DNA of 64,000 nucleotides, taken from Stercorarius parasiticus (taxonomy: Eukaryota; Chordata; Aves; Charadriiformes; Stercorariidae). Made by a program: the position numbers and the translations under genes. Shown here one piece after another: positions 51,701 to 64,000 of this stretch. Each line of letters starts with the position of its first letter. Within the stretch, counting starts at the first letter, position 1. The notes under the pieces are model-generated. The model saw only the letters and a program-made list of their open reading frames with translations, was not told the origin of the DNA and searched no databases. The stretch spans positions 310,001 to 374,000 of the forward strand of contig VWZL01002824.1 of assembly GCA_013396915.1 (NCBI GenBank), written 5' to 3'.

Positions 51701-54700
51701 TGAGAAATACCGTCCTTAATTCACTTCCTCAGCTAACTGAAAATAAAATAACCTGTTAGGAAACCAGCTTGGCACAGTTGGCTAGGCAGGGAGCAGAGAA
51801 AGAAATTGGGTTGTGGCTCCTCAAAGCACCTGTGGGCTTTTCTGCCCCCTTCATGCCTGAATGAGGTTTTGACGAATAAACTGAATTATTTGTGGGAGAG
51901 AATAGCTGGGTCCCTGGCCTTACGCAGGAAGTCTGTGGAAACAAAGCACCGTTTCTGAGGGCCTGAGGGAGAGGCAACGTGAAGAAGGTAGGATAAGAGA
52001 TGCCATGAAGGAAGGTATGAAAAAACAAGCTGGGAAAAGAAGTTTTATTACTGTATGTGGTGAGGACAGAAAAGGAAGTGATACCTAACTGAACAAAACA
52101 TACTAACAGTGTTCAGCAATAATTATCTCCAACAATAACATACTCCTTCTTTTCCTGCAGCCTTTTTTTTGTGCTTCCTTTCCTGTTTCCTTCATTTTTC
52201 GATATACTTTCAGGGCTTGAAGACCTCTGGGTGTTCCTGTGGCCCCAGCTACTATTGTGTATTATTATGACTGTGTTGAATTTTGTGGGGTTTTTTCAAT
52301 AATCTTTTCATATTCTAGAGCTGAATAACTGAGACATTTATATAAACGAAAGAAAATTTATTTTTTTAAAATCTGTAATTTTGTCTGAAACACTAGGATA
52401 AAAACAACGAAGCATGGAAATCATTGAAAAAGTCCCCCATTGAAAAGGTGGGACTCCCAGGGACGAGTTTTAAAATATGTGCCAACTTATTATTTTTAAC
52501 ACGAGAGAGTTTTTTGGACTTGACATTAATATCAGTCTGACACTTCTGAGGTAGAAGAAACATAATTTGTTCAATTTGATTAAAATAATTTTTACTTGAA
52601 AATCTCACAACATATGCATTGTATAACAGATAAAGTGTACGCCAGTGAGCTTAAAGAATGTGTAGAAATCCTACATTCATATAGATCCTCTGGTCTTGCT
52701 TTTCAGCCTTCTAGTTTGCTCTATCATTCATCCGTATTTCATAAGAAATTTTAGCAAAAAGTATTTTAAAATTTCTGCAAGTACCTGCAGGAAAGTGTAA
52801 ATGTAAAAATTGTGCAGTGAAAATGCACAAGGAAATTCTTCAGAGTCGTTGAAGAGGATACTCAGTAACCCTGATTTCTTCAGGAGAAGACAATACTGCA
52901 TGCCTTTTTATTGGCACACGTGGTTGTTTTTCAAATTACTTAAATTTGTTTACGTTATTACCAAAGCCCCAGTTTATATAAAACAGAGGCTTCCAGGGAA
53001 GGATTCCCAGACTAGTCTTTCACCAACATTTAATTCCTCTGAGCTAAACTGCTCATAGACAATTCTACCCTCTTACCCTTAAACCACTTCTTATTTACAG
53101 TTTAAATGACAGGATTTCTGTGTAATTAATGTTCCCTCTAATATTGGCTGCATTAAATGTTCAGATGGTCTCTATTCTTAATTTTTTTCCCCTCCTTATC
53201 TGGAAAAGGCTACCTGCTGTAGGTGATGCTGGAATGTATCTGGGCATTGACACATTCTCAGGTAAATAGGAAGAATGCCTTTGAGTGTACTCCTTCCTGG
53301 ACATGGGTGAAGGCTATTGTGGTGCTGTCCTGTCCATCTCCTGTCATGATCTAACTAACAACTGCAGCTCACTCAGTTTTCAGTGTACAATCAGCGACTA
53401 TGTTCTTTGTGATATTGTTAAGATTCTTACTCTTTCAGTGAGATTTTATAGAAATAGTAAGCAGGCAGAAAGATGGAGTCCCTCCTTGACATTTTATAAC
53501 TGAATCACCTTATTTTTAGAAGTGTTCTACTTCTGTTTTACGAAAATACTACAATAACACAAACATTATAGGAAAGATAATCTTTATTTTGTTGATTTAC
53601 ACTGAGTAGTAAACGATCTTATTTTTGGCTCAAAACTACTCTAAACTAATCTATGGGCCATCTGCAGGTACTTATCTTTCCTTTACAGCTCAGGGTGGAA
53701 TTCTTTCTTCTTTTCTTTGGGTTTTTTTAAGCCATGGAAGAAAATATTTCTCTGAAGTTCAAATTGAAATTCAATATAGAATTGCTTGTATTCTTCTAAG
53801 TCAATATTGGTTTAGTAACAGAAAAAGGATCAAATATTTCCTTTAAAATAAAGCTACCCAAAACTCCATGGTTTGTGTATTTTATGGTTCTCATAGCTAA
53901 TAAAACACATTTTCATTACCCTTGATACCTCTGATAATTTAGTGTAAACATGCAAACCTCCCTATTTTATTATGGAAAATTAAATCAGACTCACTTCTGA
54001 AAATATTGCATAAATTTCTAATATTTCATTTTCAAAATTGTAATTATGCTGTTAAACTTTGATTCCCAAAGTTGAAATTTGACCTGAGGATGTTAAACAC
54101 ACGTTTCTGGAAATCTGTAACAGGCAAATAAGGGCAGTCTTAAAATGTGGAATAACAATTCCTACACTGGAGTTTAAAGCTTTCTCAGTAGAAAGTACTT
54201 TTTATTCACTGTCTAAGTGTCTGTTTTACATTTTCTTTGTCTGTGAACTTCACCAAAAAAAAAAAAGTTGAATTTACTTTTTCCCCCTCTGTTCCACTTT
54301 CTTTGCAAACAAGTTTCTCACAGGTTTGAATTCTGCTCGGAACTGATTTTTTTTCTTCTCCTCCTTCTTCTTTTTCCCCCCAGTGGTTAGCCTTTTTTGA
54401 AAAGGAGTGGAGCACATGTCAAGAAACCTAACCCATGCCGAACTGGCCTCTAGTCATGAACACACAGAGAAGTCCCAATGGGTGTAGAAAGTAAGGAATC
54501 CTCTGGCTCTTTTCAGCCACCAAAGGTTTCTGTGCTCATCATGTCTCTATATAGTTATGGATAGATACAAGCTCTGCTGTTGTAATCAACGTTACGCCAA
54601 ATCTGTCGCTGCACACCAGGGCATGATCGCCAAGACACATGGGGGTATTTTCTGCTGGCCCTGCAGAGCTGCCTGCAAGGCTGTGGACACTGAATCCATT

Positions 54701-57700
54701 TTATGTGCTTCCCTCGGCATTTACTGCTTCTGACTTTTCAGTCTTGTTTCAGCCCCGTGGAACTGATCCATGGGACTCCTTCTGTTGGGCAACAAGCCAC
54801 TCCATCTCGACTCCCCGGGCTACAACTGCCAGGCCTGTGCTTTTGCACCTACATAGCCGATAACTTTCAGACCTAAGGTGACCCTACCACATATCTCCTG
54901 TTTTGTGGCATTTTCCAGGAAAAGAAAACGTGTTTGGAATTTGAATGTTTTGCTGAATTTTTTCTTCTTGAAAACAGGCTAAAGAAAAAGAATCTGGAAA
55001 GCATAGATGATTTTTCTTTAACAGAAAATGCATTTCATTTTGAGCTATCAATAACAAAATGCTGAACTAAAGGCAGGAACCAGACATCTTTGCATCCTCA
55101 TCCCAGGTTCTGATTGGTTGATGCTATATTTAGAATGCAACTAGAGTTTATACTAGATAAATTAATCTTTTAAAATGTTATTTTCTAATATATACATGCA
55201 GAAAAATGTATCAGCAAAAAATTTGCAACAAAAGTCTGTCCTGCTTTACCAAGTTTTTTACTCACTTTTCCTTTTTCCACATACTGCTCCTTCAATTAAA
55301 ATACTCTAAGCCTTATAGTCTTGCTCTATGATTATTACCATTAAAATGAAATACATTGTAACATTCTGTGGGACACTTTAAGCAAGCAAACTGCCATAAA
55401 GCCTGTATCTGTTTTGTTTCAGCTGCCATTATTGGCACTTGTTTAACATTTTTAGTCATGTTCCTAAATAATGAATAGCTGCCAAGTTACCACAGCACAT
55501 TTGATGTGAATGAGTCATTGTCCTTAAATTAAAAAACAAAAATGTGATGACCTTTCTGTTTTTCTATATGTCATTATTGCCATCAAGTGACTAGTTTGAA
55601 ACTTCCAATCATTCATTAGTACCTTGAACGGGCAGCAGTTATTTTTTTTGCCCAGTCCTTAGGGTCTATTGTTTTAGGTAATCCAACCAGTAATGGCTTA
55701 GATTAAAAAAGAAAATTTAGGGAGAATGCATAATCAACATGCACCAAAATGCTAAACAAAGAAAAGGCCCGTAGCCTCTGTGTCTGCAAAAGCAGACAAT
55801 TATTGGACAATTATTGTCTGTGTTTATGTGCATGTTTATGTTTATTATCCTGTGGGAATAATCTAAAAAAAGATTTATCCTTATGTCTTGAAACTTAACT
55901 GCAATGCAGCTGTAACTTTTCTGATTCTGGAAAGTAGATTAAATATCCACTCTCATCATAAAAAGACAACAGACAAGAGCTCTGGAGTTTCATGGGAGTG
56001 CTTTCGTTATTGATGATACCAGGTTATGGATACCAATTAACCTGCCAGTTTCTTGGTATACGGTATATGACCAACAGTACATTCACCAGCAATGAAGATG
56101 AAAATGGATTTTGATAATATCCAGGCCATCAAAGTATAACAATGGGTCACTGGCTCCTGAGAGGTACTGTACAGAGGTGTGCATTTGAAATGTCTTCAAA
56201 CACATTTTACCAATATCAACTTAATTCTTTGTTCCTGTATCCAGGACTGCTAACCCTGACAGTCGCTCTCATGACTGCAGGATAGGTGCTAAATGTTGGC
56301 TTTCATCACTGGCTATGCCTCTTTCCTACCACTGTGATCGTAATGATGTCTTAAAAGTGAATCTTCTTCAAGGGTCCAGAGTCTACATTCACTTCTAGGG
56401 CAAAGGTGCTACTTAGTTTGGCTGGAATATTTCGCATGAGCGAATTTATTTTTTTTTCCTGTTATTGTTGTTGTTTCATAGTAATATGCAAAATGTGGAA
56501 AGTCAGTCATATTTCACTGGTATTTGGCATCTGCTCAACAACTGATTGCTCTTCTCAGAGCTTTTTTGGAAAGTTTGCAGCACTATAATGACAGCTTTCT
56601 AAACACAGATGTCCTCTTGGTACAACCTATAATTTTTTATGAAAGAGGTATCGATGTCAGGAATTTGAACGAAGTACTGGAATTAGTTGAACATTCTTGT
56701 TATGAATATGTATTCAAAATATCTATAGTACATATATTGTAAGTTGAGGGAGGAATCTGCAGTGCATAGTTGTTGGTACAAAATGCCCAAAATGTCAGAA
56801 CGTAGCTTAAGATAAATTGATTCTTTTGTTAATGGACTGTGTATATCTTAGCGATTTTTCTCACTATGTTTTATGCTGTGTGAGTGCATACTGTGAACTT
56901 GAAGCATCAAGAATCTCAAGAACACATTTAGATAATCAGGGATTTGGCCACGGAAGATGTCTAATAGCTGAGAGGCCTGGCGTAGCTATTAAATGTTCTT
57001 GTAAAGTCCCATTAGTAGCCTCTTCCTCTTGTTTCATTTACCTCTCAGCTAAGCCATCAGGAAATGAATATTTCAAACACAGATTTCCCCTCCTTAAGTC
57101 GGCTGGTTTTGTTGAGGTAACTCCTCTTAAATGTCTTTAGTAAATAAAAGTCAGTTCAGAGATTAATGTCTAAGGATAAACTCCCAGCAGCTTGTGATAC
57201 TTGTGGTCTTACCTGTGGAACTATTATTTGCATATTCATACAAATTGCCTACATACATGTAGGAAGACAGTGCCTAATGGTTATTGTATATACTTTATGT
57301 AAGTTCAGACTTGTAAGCGAAAAGGAAGCTTCCCTCTGTTAATTTACTGTAATCATTTGTGATTGGTTTTTTTAGCAAAAAACCACAGTCCATTCTATAT
57401 CGTTCTTTTACCTATTCAGGTCTAGCTAAGATCACAGTACCACGCAGCAATTGTATCTAGCAACTATAATGAAATTAGAGGAAACGTGTTTCAATAAATA
57501 TTGTAGTATTTTATTTTTGTGCAGCTGTACAGCCTTGATATAAGTGCTGCAGTTGTTATGACTACAGCTAACTTCATGTAGCTTCCATCTATCTGTACTT
57601 GTACCAGGCACTTGGTTTTGATTTATTTTCATGTCACGCCACTAGATATATACACCCACACCACTAATGACACGTCATTCGGATTCAGAATAGATACTTT

Positions 57701-60389
57701 AGAGTTAGAATGCTGCATCAGAAATGATGCACAACCATAACTGTTAGTTAGAAAATGCTTTCTTTTTGGACTTTAACTGGGTCGCGATATGGCCGTTCAA
57801 TATTATGATACTGGGGTTCTTTCACTTTTCCGCTTACTTTTGGTTGGTGATAAAATCGCTTGCGTGGTATGTACGCATGTGTGCATGTGTGTGGCCCAGG
57901 CTGGGCTGCTGTTTGGCATGCCTTGGATCATGACCTTTTGCCAAACCTCAGCAGTAGCTCTTGGGGAAAAAATGTAAACATACAACTAAATTTACTCTGG
58001 TTTCTTTATTTAGCTCAGTGAAAGTTGATACTCATTGCTATAAGGCTTCAATATTGCACACTCTTTGCTAAATTAGAAAATGGGAGAAGCTAATTTAATA
58101 TTTTAATAAAAGTAATTTTGTAAAAAATACAAGTGGGAGACAAGCAAATAGATTCTCCTAATGTATAGTAAGAATTGTAAGTGATTTACAGTTGTGATAA
58201 TTTTATTTATTTATTTTAATCACATTTTAGTCCTCAAGGATGACAAGAAGGAAAACACTTATTTTTTTAGGCCAGAAGTGCATGGAAACATTATGGGATA
58301 GTACTAATTACTAAGAACGTGCCAGGATTGTGGGTAGTATAATCATCTACAATTTTCTGAGAATGTTCTTATGACCTACCTAATTTAAGTTTAATTTCCA
58401 AAATAAGGAGACGAGATATCTTGTTTGTGACAGTGCAAGTGATAGACACTTTTTCTTGAAATGGTCTGCCTTTTACTAAATTAAACTGGCCTTTTTTCTT
58501 CCTGTAGATGATAGTTTAAGATTATGCTGTTTTTTCCTGTGTGGTTACAAGTTATGGGGAAACAGAGCAGAGTTTCCATAAACTAGAACGTACAGGATTT
58601 CAGTAAATGGAAGACCTTTTGTCTGCTTGGTTATTTTGACTGGCATTAAAACTCACCTGCCAACAGCTTGCCGCTCATACTGACTCTGTTATATTTATTG
58701 TGAGCTGTTAGCACTTTTGGCTATAAGAGACAATCACTTCACCAAATTACAACTTGTGGAGCATTTAGATGAGTTGTCAGTTAACACAGGATGTGTGTGT
58801 AATTGATATAAAGATTAATGGTTAAAACTGTCAGTTTCCCCTGCCTAAAATGTGAATATTTGCACTGAACTATGCCTCTAAATGGTTTTCAAATGTCCCC
58901 CAGTGCAAAGCCTGAGATAAATCAGCATAGATCCAAAGGATTTATAGTATTGGGTTGGGGGGGTTGTTTTGTTGTGTTTGTTTGTATTTTAAGTTTTAAG
59001 AATACAGAAGTTTACATGACGAGAACAGTGTTTTCCATGTGGGCGCACTTCTGTAACTTAAAGGACTTCCTTCAACCTGAGTAGTTACATATTTAACATA
59101 CTGTACAAGCAAAGGGATGTACATTTCATTCATGAGGATATTGCCAGTAATGCTGTCTACAGAAAGCTAAGCCATGATGTTCGGTGTGAACAGAACCGGA
59201 GCAGACCAAACTGTTTCGTATTGAATATTTGAAGATTAAAAAACCCGAGGCTTTGGCTAACCCACACAGCAAAAATCCTAAACCGTCGAAGGCAAATACA
59301 CTCATGTAGATTAACTTTTACCAAATGTATTGACCTGACTGGTGGGACGCTGAAGAAGAGACTGCAGAAGTTGTGTATAAACAGTCTTGTTTATGAGAAG
59401 GTGTGGAAAATTTGGGGTTAAAGGAATCGTCACAACTTCTTGAGCAGATAAAGGCAGAAGAAAGATTAATCTAGTAGCTGCTGCTGGTACTAGGGAACTA
59501 AAAGGAAACTGTTTGACCACAAAATTTAAAAAAAACCCTAAAGCTTCTTCCAATTCTTAGAGAGTGTTTTCATGATAACAAACACCCTTCCCTGTATTTC
59601 ATTTGTGATTGAATCAGCCACTGTCACCTTCATGCAAATCCAGTAGAAGGGAAGGGGACAAAGCAAAGAAGAAAACTGCTTTTCCGGGATTAGGGAATAG
59701 GGAGAAGGGCAGAACACCCCCAGGAGGGTGGCTGTAGCCCCTGATTCCTCTCTGTTGCCCACGGGGTTGTTGTGTGCTTTGCCAGATAAGAACCAGTGCG
59801 AGCACCAACCGTAACATCTGTGTTTCTGCCATTGTTTTGCTTATGTGATTTCCAGGAGGAAAGAAAGAGTTTAGATCTATGCCTAAAATCAGTTGTAGAC
59901 TGTGCAGTTTTCTTATGAATGCTCAAACCGCCATCAAATTCCTTGCCTGAGCTCCGCACCTTTCCGTCTCCTGAACTGACACTTTCCTTTTTTCTCTCCC
60001 TCTGTCTGCCACCTTTTCGCCCCCTGCTGCTGGTTCGTATCGCTGGGTTCTTGAGACTATGGGGAATTTCGTGGGCTCTGACTCAGTCCCTTTCCCAGGC
60101 ACTACAGCCATACTTACCTCTGCACTGCACAGGAGCAGGGAAAATGAAGCACTTCTGGGCTTTATGCTTTTCACTAGCTTAGCAACAAGTGAGGGACTGC
60201 CATTGTGGCTCCGGCAAATAAGAATGACCTATGCCATGTAACGTGGACGCTTGAAATACCGATATGTGCATACAGTCATGCGTCACTGTTTTAAAGTTAC
60301 ATCAGTACTGGACGACTGGAAAAGCTGGTGTATCTTTAATATGTTCTTGTAATATCCATTGTATCTGTGTGGACTGAAATTATCATATG
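48701..60389 (+). other. Intron, segment before the third CR1
   Basis: This is mostly AT-rich intronic DNA. It contains an 11-base tandem repeat inside an inverted repeat at 55795-55819. A somewhat GC-richer stretch at about 59690-60180 carries overlapping frames on both strands that look compositional. No exon, RNA gene or further mobile element was recognised. Confidence 0.65.
55795..55819. repeat. 11-base tandem repeat with dyad symmetry
   Basis: GACAATTATTG occurs twice in tandem (55795-55805 and 55806-55816). Because it is followed by TCT, the whole also reads as an inverted repeat, with AGACAAT at the left and ATTGTCT at the right. It is a small slippage or hairpin structure. Confidence 0.85.
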
Positions 60390-60737
60390 CTGAGGGGGGA
60401 TCTTATCAACGCTTATAAATGCTTAAAGGGTGGGTGTCAGGAGAATGGGGCCAGGCTCTTTTCAGTGGTGCCCAGCTACAGGACAAGAGGTAATGGGCAC
60501 AAACTTGAGCACAGGAAGTTTCACCTAAACACGAGGAGGAACTTCTTTACTTTGAGGGTGGCAGAGCACTGGCACAGGCTGCCCAGAGAGGTGGTGGAGT
60601 CTCCGTCTCTGGAGGCGTTCAAAACCCGCCTGGACGCGTTCCTGTGCAGCCTGCTCTAGGTGACCCTGCTCTGGCAGGGGGGTTGGACTAGATGATCTCC
60701 AGAGGTCCCTTCCAACCCTATGATTCTATGATTCTAT
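60390..60737 (+). mobile_element. CR1 LINE, 5'-truncated, different and better preserved copy (+ strand)
   Basis: This is the 3' end of a CR1. The frame from 60387 to the stop at 60657-60659 is uninterrupted and contains CR1 C-terminal residues such as [20 protein letters not shown] and [17 protein letters not shown]. The 3' untranslated part is short, with GGGGGGTTGGACTAGATGAT and then CCCTTCCAACCC, and ends in ATGATTCTATGATTCTAT, the CR1 terminal repeat. It differs from the copies at 10892 and 29231 in both its protein end and its 3' tail, so it represents another subfamily. The undamaged frame suggests a younger insertion. It lies in the host gene's direction, about 2 kb upstream of the next exon. 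Confidence 0.95.
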
Positions 60738-62720
60738 ATTTCATCAAGTTTATTTGCATAATGAACAGATAATGGTTTATTAGTGAAAAAAGGAACTTTG
60801 AAATATCTAAAAGAAGGTAAGATCAAAACAGTAAGAAACTAACCCACTAATTTTCAGACGTGCATAGCTAGAAAATTTTCTAATATATTTCATAGCTTTA
60901 TGAATGCTTGTAACTTCAGCTAAATTACTTAATCACAGGTACTCTTAATAAGTAAACCCGTATGCTCTGCAATACTTAGTTTTTAAAAAGACTCAAAGCA
61001 TAGCCTATTGTTTAATTTCGGTTTTCGTATCTTTTTCCTGGTCCTTCGCTTTTTTCAGTATGTCACAAGATCAGGTGCAACACACAGTCATGATGAAAGC
61101 ACTTTGTAGAGCAAGCTGGAACAAAGAAGAAACAGTAATCTAAAATTATTGGACAGGTGATGTTACCACGTATCATACCTCTGTATCATACCTTGCTGAT
61201 TATGCAGCATAAACTTTGAGCTGAGTAGACTTTACCAAATGCTAAGTGATTATCTTGAATCTTGTTTACAGTTAGGAATTTACAACTTAAGCAACTGAAT
61301 ATCTATATTTTCTAAATGGATCTGATATTCCAGGGTTTTTCTTTTCTCACCAAAATTGCAGTCTTGGTCTGCTGTGCATTTGATAGCTCTGCATTTCTTA
61401 CATGTAAGACATACTGTACGAGACATCTTGCACAAAAGCAATCAGAATGTCTTATCACCTTCTTAAGGACTCCTGGTGTTGCATGTTGCAAGCTGAACTT
61501 GACCATTAAAGAGTCTGACTGAGATCTTTGTTAGGGATGGATCACTCATCAACATCATCACTAAAATGAAAAGGGTGTGACACACAAATTTTTGGAACAG
61601 TATTAAAAAGATCTGCAAAAATGACTACCAAAATACAGAAATATTTATTTATGACTTTGTCTTTGAAATTAAAATATATCCTACTGTGAACTAAACATTT
61701 GGGATGAAATCTTTCCCTGTTGAGGGCAATCACAGCTAGTGGAACCAAGATTTCACCTAGTGTGCATTTTGTTTGCAGTAAAATAAAAAGTCATAAATAA
61801 GATGACTCATGTGGCTGTTGATACATCCATAGTTCGGCAGAGTCCAGCAGTGTATGTGCTGTAATATCCTGGAAGTGGCCAGTCTGAGAAACAACACTGA
61901 TATTATTGCGCACCAGTCATTCCCTATGAATTGCAAAATGTCAGAAGATGAACACTGACTCTACAAGAATTTACAGCATTTATCTCCTAGGCCTGCTTAT
62001 CTAATTGCACTGAAGGCATTTCCTCAGGGTTCACATCACAAAAGTCTTGAGACAATTCAGTTGTAAATCTCTGTGGGGACTGAGCTGAGAGCAATGTCAT
62101 GGCCCCAAGCACTGTGCCAAGAGCAGACGAGATTACTAATGCCAGTGAAATATTCTTTATCTGCACAACAACCAATCCTCTGGATTGTCACCAAGTGCAA
62201 AATGAAGCACCTATCTGCCAAATATGAGAAATTGCTTGTATTTCAGGACAGAAACCTGACCTATCTGTTTGTCTCACATGCCAGCTGCTTTGCCTACATT
62301 AGGTGGAAATGAGAAATTTATTAAGTGTAAAGTGCACAGCACAATGAATAAGCAAACTAAAAGACTCTTGCTTTGCTGACTGATTATTTTATTCACTCAT
62401 TGATTAAAACATTTTTCCTGGAGCAAGAATGGCTGGTAAGCTTGGTTTGAAAAGTATAAATAACAAAAGAATTAAAACAAGCAGGTTTGGGGGTTTTTTT
62501 TAACATCTGATCTTAACCATCTTCTTGGAAAAATATGTTTTTATAAACTGCAAATAATGTAATGTTTTTGATGTTATCATTTTAAAAGCAATTAATTCTT
62601 GGTTTTAGCTAAAACAAATAAAGGTTAGAATTTTATTGCATTTCACACTCCTCCTCATGTGTAACAGTAGTACAGTAAGTAAAGTGATAATTAATTGCTC
62701 CTCCTATTATGTCTCTCTAG
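60738..62720 (+). other. Intron, last segment, with acceptor site
   Basis: This is AT-rich intronic DNA between the third CR1 and the LRR exon. It ends with a pyrimidine-rich stretch and the acceptor GTCTCTCTAG immediately before 62721. I see no other feature. Confidence 0.75.
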
Positions 62721-62792
62721 AGATCTGAAGAATAATTTGATCAGCACAATTGAGCCAGGGGCCTTCCATGGACTTTCAGAACTCAAGCGCCT
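62721..62792 (+). CDS. ADGRA3: Next LRR exon of the same adhesion GPCR, probably ADGRA3
   Basis: This is an internal 72-base exon between the acceptor GTCTCTCTAG and the donor GTAAGTAT. Its first base completes the leucine codon CT|A begun at 4121-4122. The following residues include DLKNNLISTIEPGAFHGLSE and then LKRL, ending again in a split CT codon. It is a single leucine-rich repeat that continues the one encoded at 4051 in frame and in register, so no exon is missing between the two in the main transcript. The LDLxNNLIS-x-I-x-PGAF-x-GLS-x-LKRL pattern fits ADGRA3; ADGRA2 is the main alternative. Both borders are phase 2, as for the previous exon. Confidence 0.85.
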
Positions 62793-64000
62793 GTAAGTAT
62801 TAATTCCATTTGAGTTATTCTGCAAACTGTGTTTGTATCGACATTTCTATCCTTGGGCAACTCAAATATGCCACCAAGCAATAATCACATAAGGACACTG
62901 GCTGTAAAATAGAAAATCACACACCGTGCTTTTTAAATTTACCATGCCTTTTTCTTCTTCTTTCCCTCCTTTTTTTTCCCCATTTCCCCTTTCTTTTTTA
63001 CCTTTTCCCATTTAAAATTATCTATTTGCTCTCCAGTAAATGTCCTAACAAGTACATCTATAAAGTTAAAAAACATGCTTAATTAATGACTTAGCAGACA
63101 ATGTATCACTATAGTCATTAATCAGAAATAAAACTAAGTGGTTTAAGTCTGTATAAACAATGTTTTGTTCTACACTAAGTTTTTTTTGATGTGTACGGTC
63201 TACTTTTATCACAGACCAGGTCTATAAAATAAATTCTTAGACAGGAAACTTTGTCATGCTTTAGAATTTGTCTGCCATTTTCATACCTCTCACATTGACT
63301 CTGCTTGACATTTTTTTATTTTTAGCGTGGTTTTCTAAGGAAACAAGACTTAGGCAATATATTGCCTGTCCATCATTCTTGCATTCTTCTTTTTGAAAAT
63401 GTTCTCATAGTACTTTTGAAAGGACTGACTGATTTTTAAACAACATTTGTAGAGAGTAAAAATATCTAAGTTACTAAGATCCTACAGGTAGGCCTTTTTG
63501 CTTTTAATTAACAAGGACTACAGAGCCTCCTTAGTTCTACTCAGCCTAAAGGAAAAGTGAGATGAACCCTTTTTCAACTACAATTTTTCAAGTGACAGCA
63601 TCCAAATGTCCATGTAATGGCTAACCAGGCCATCAGCACACACCAGAAATCTGCCTAGCCATCGTGTGTGCTGTCTTTTGTGTGATGAGAAAACCTATGA
63701 GAAAACAGGGATTATTTTTGTGGGATGGGAAGATTTAGAGGAGAAGGAATGCAAATCCACAGAAAAAGAAATTTACAAATCCTTCTGCTTTTCTCCTCTG
63801 AGGTTAAATTCCCTAACAGCTATGTACAGGGAACACTGCACAAACTAAGTAAAAGATTTCCATCTGTGATCATATAGGTAGCGGTGTTTTCTAATACCAA
63901 CCACCAAGTTTTAGTGCATGTGGGTAGAAAGCCAATGACATAATAACGATGAAGTCAGAGTAGCATATATATTTTTAATACAAAGAAAAACATTAGGTTG
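62793..64000 (+). other. 5' part of the next intron
   Basis: The segment starts with the donor GTAAGTAT and runs to the window end without a further exon. It is AT-rich with a pyrimidine-rich stretch at about 62945-63010. Short open frames, such as the one at 63666-63848, show no LRR or other domain. Confidence 0.75.

Noticed and set aside
59690..60182. Overlapping open frames on both strands at 59.7-60.2 kb
   Set aside because: The frames overlap on opposite strands in a GC-richer patch and none shows a domain, which fits composition and not coding.
4123..62720. Additional or alternative exons within the large intron
   Set aside because: The two flanking exons already join in frame and continue the LRR register. 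No further 72-base LRR-coding segment with splice sites was seen between them, though a cryptic or alternative exon cannot be excluded without transcripts.
1..64000. CRISPR arrays, operons, tRNA or rRNA genes, or a new multi-gene system
   Set aside because: There is no regular repeat-spacer pattern, no cluster of adjacent genes and no recognisable RNA gene fold. The splice sites, CR1 copies and LTR place this in an animal intron.

Overview
The window looks like vertebrate, almost certainly avian, nuclear DNA: AT-rich, with no dense coding, and carrying three 5'-truncated CR1 LINE copies plus a solo LTR of a type common in neoavian birds. Two CR1 subfamily types together with this LTR lean towards a non-galliform bird, but the species cannot be fixed from the sequence.

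The only real coding sequence I can support is two 72-base exons on the + strand, at 4051-4122 and 62721-62792. Each is bounded by good AG and GT splice signals, each encodes one leucine-rich repeat, and they join in frame through a split leucine codon (CT|A). The spliced residues best fit the N-terminal leucine-rich repeats of ADGRA3 (GPR125), an orphan adhesion GPCR, with its paralog ADGRA2 as the alternative. The window is therefore the end of one intron (1-4050), an LRR exon, a complete intron of about 58.6 kb (4123-62720), a second LRR exon, and the start of the next intron (62793-64000).

Inside the large intron are CR1 copies at about 10892-11847 (+), 29231-29610 (-) and 60390-60737 (+), and a roughly 490-base solo LTR at 24019-24510. 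There are also scattered microsatellites, short tandem duplications and hairpins. The rest is unannotated intronic DNA in which the short open frames look like chance.

Three stretches stand out from this background. A CpG cluster lies at about 15347-15456. A CpG-retaining block with a nearly continuous minus-strand reading frame lies at 39782-40522. A 12.1-12.4 kb patch is open in two minus frames. I could not assign a function to any of them. I found no operon, CRISPR array, RNA gene or novel multi-gene system, and the search for an undescribed system is essentially negative.
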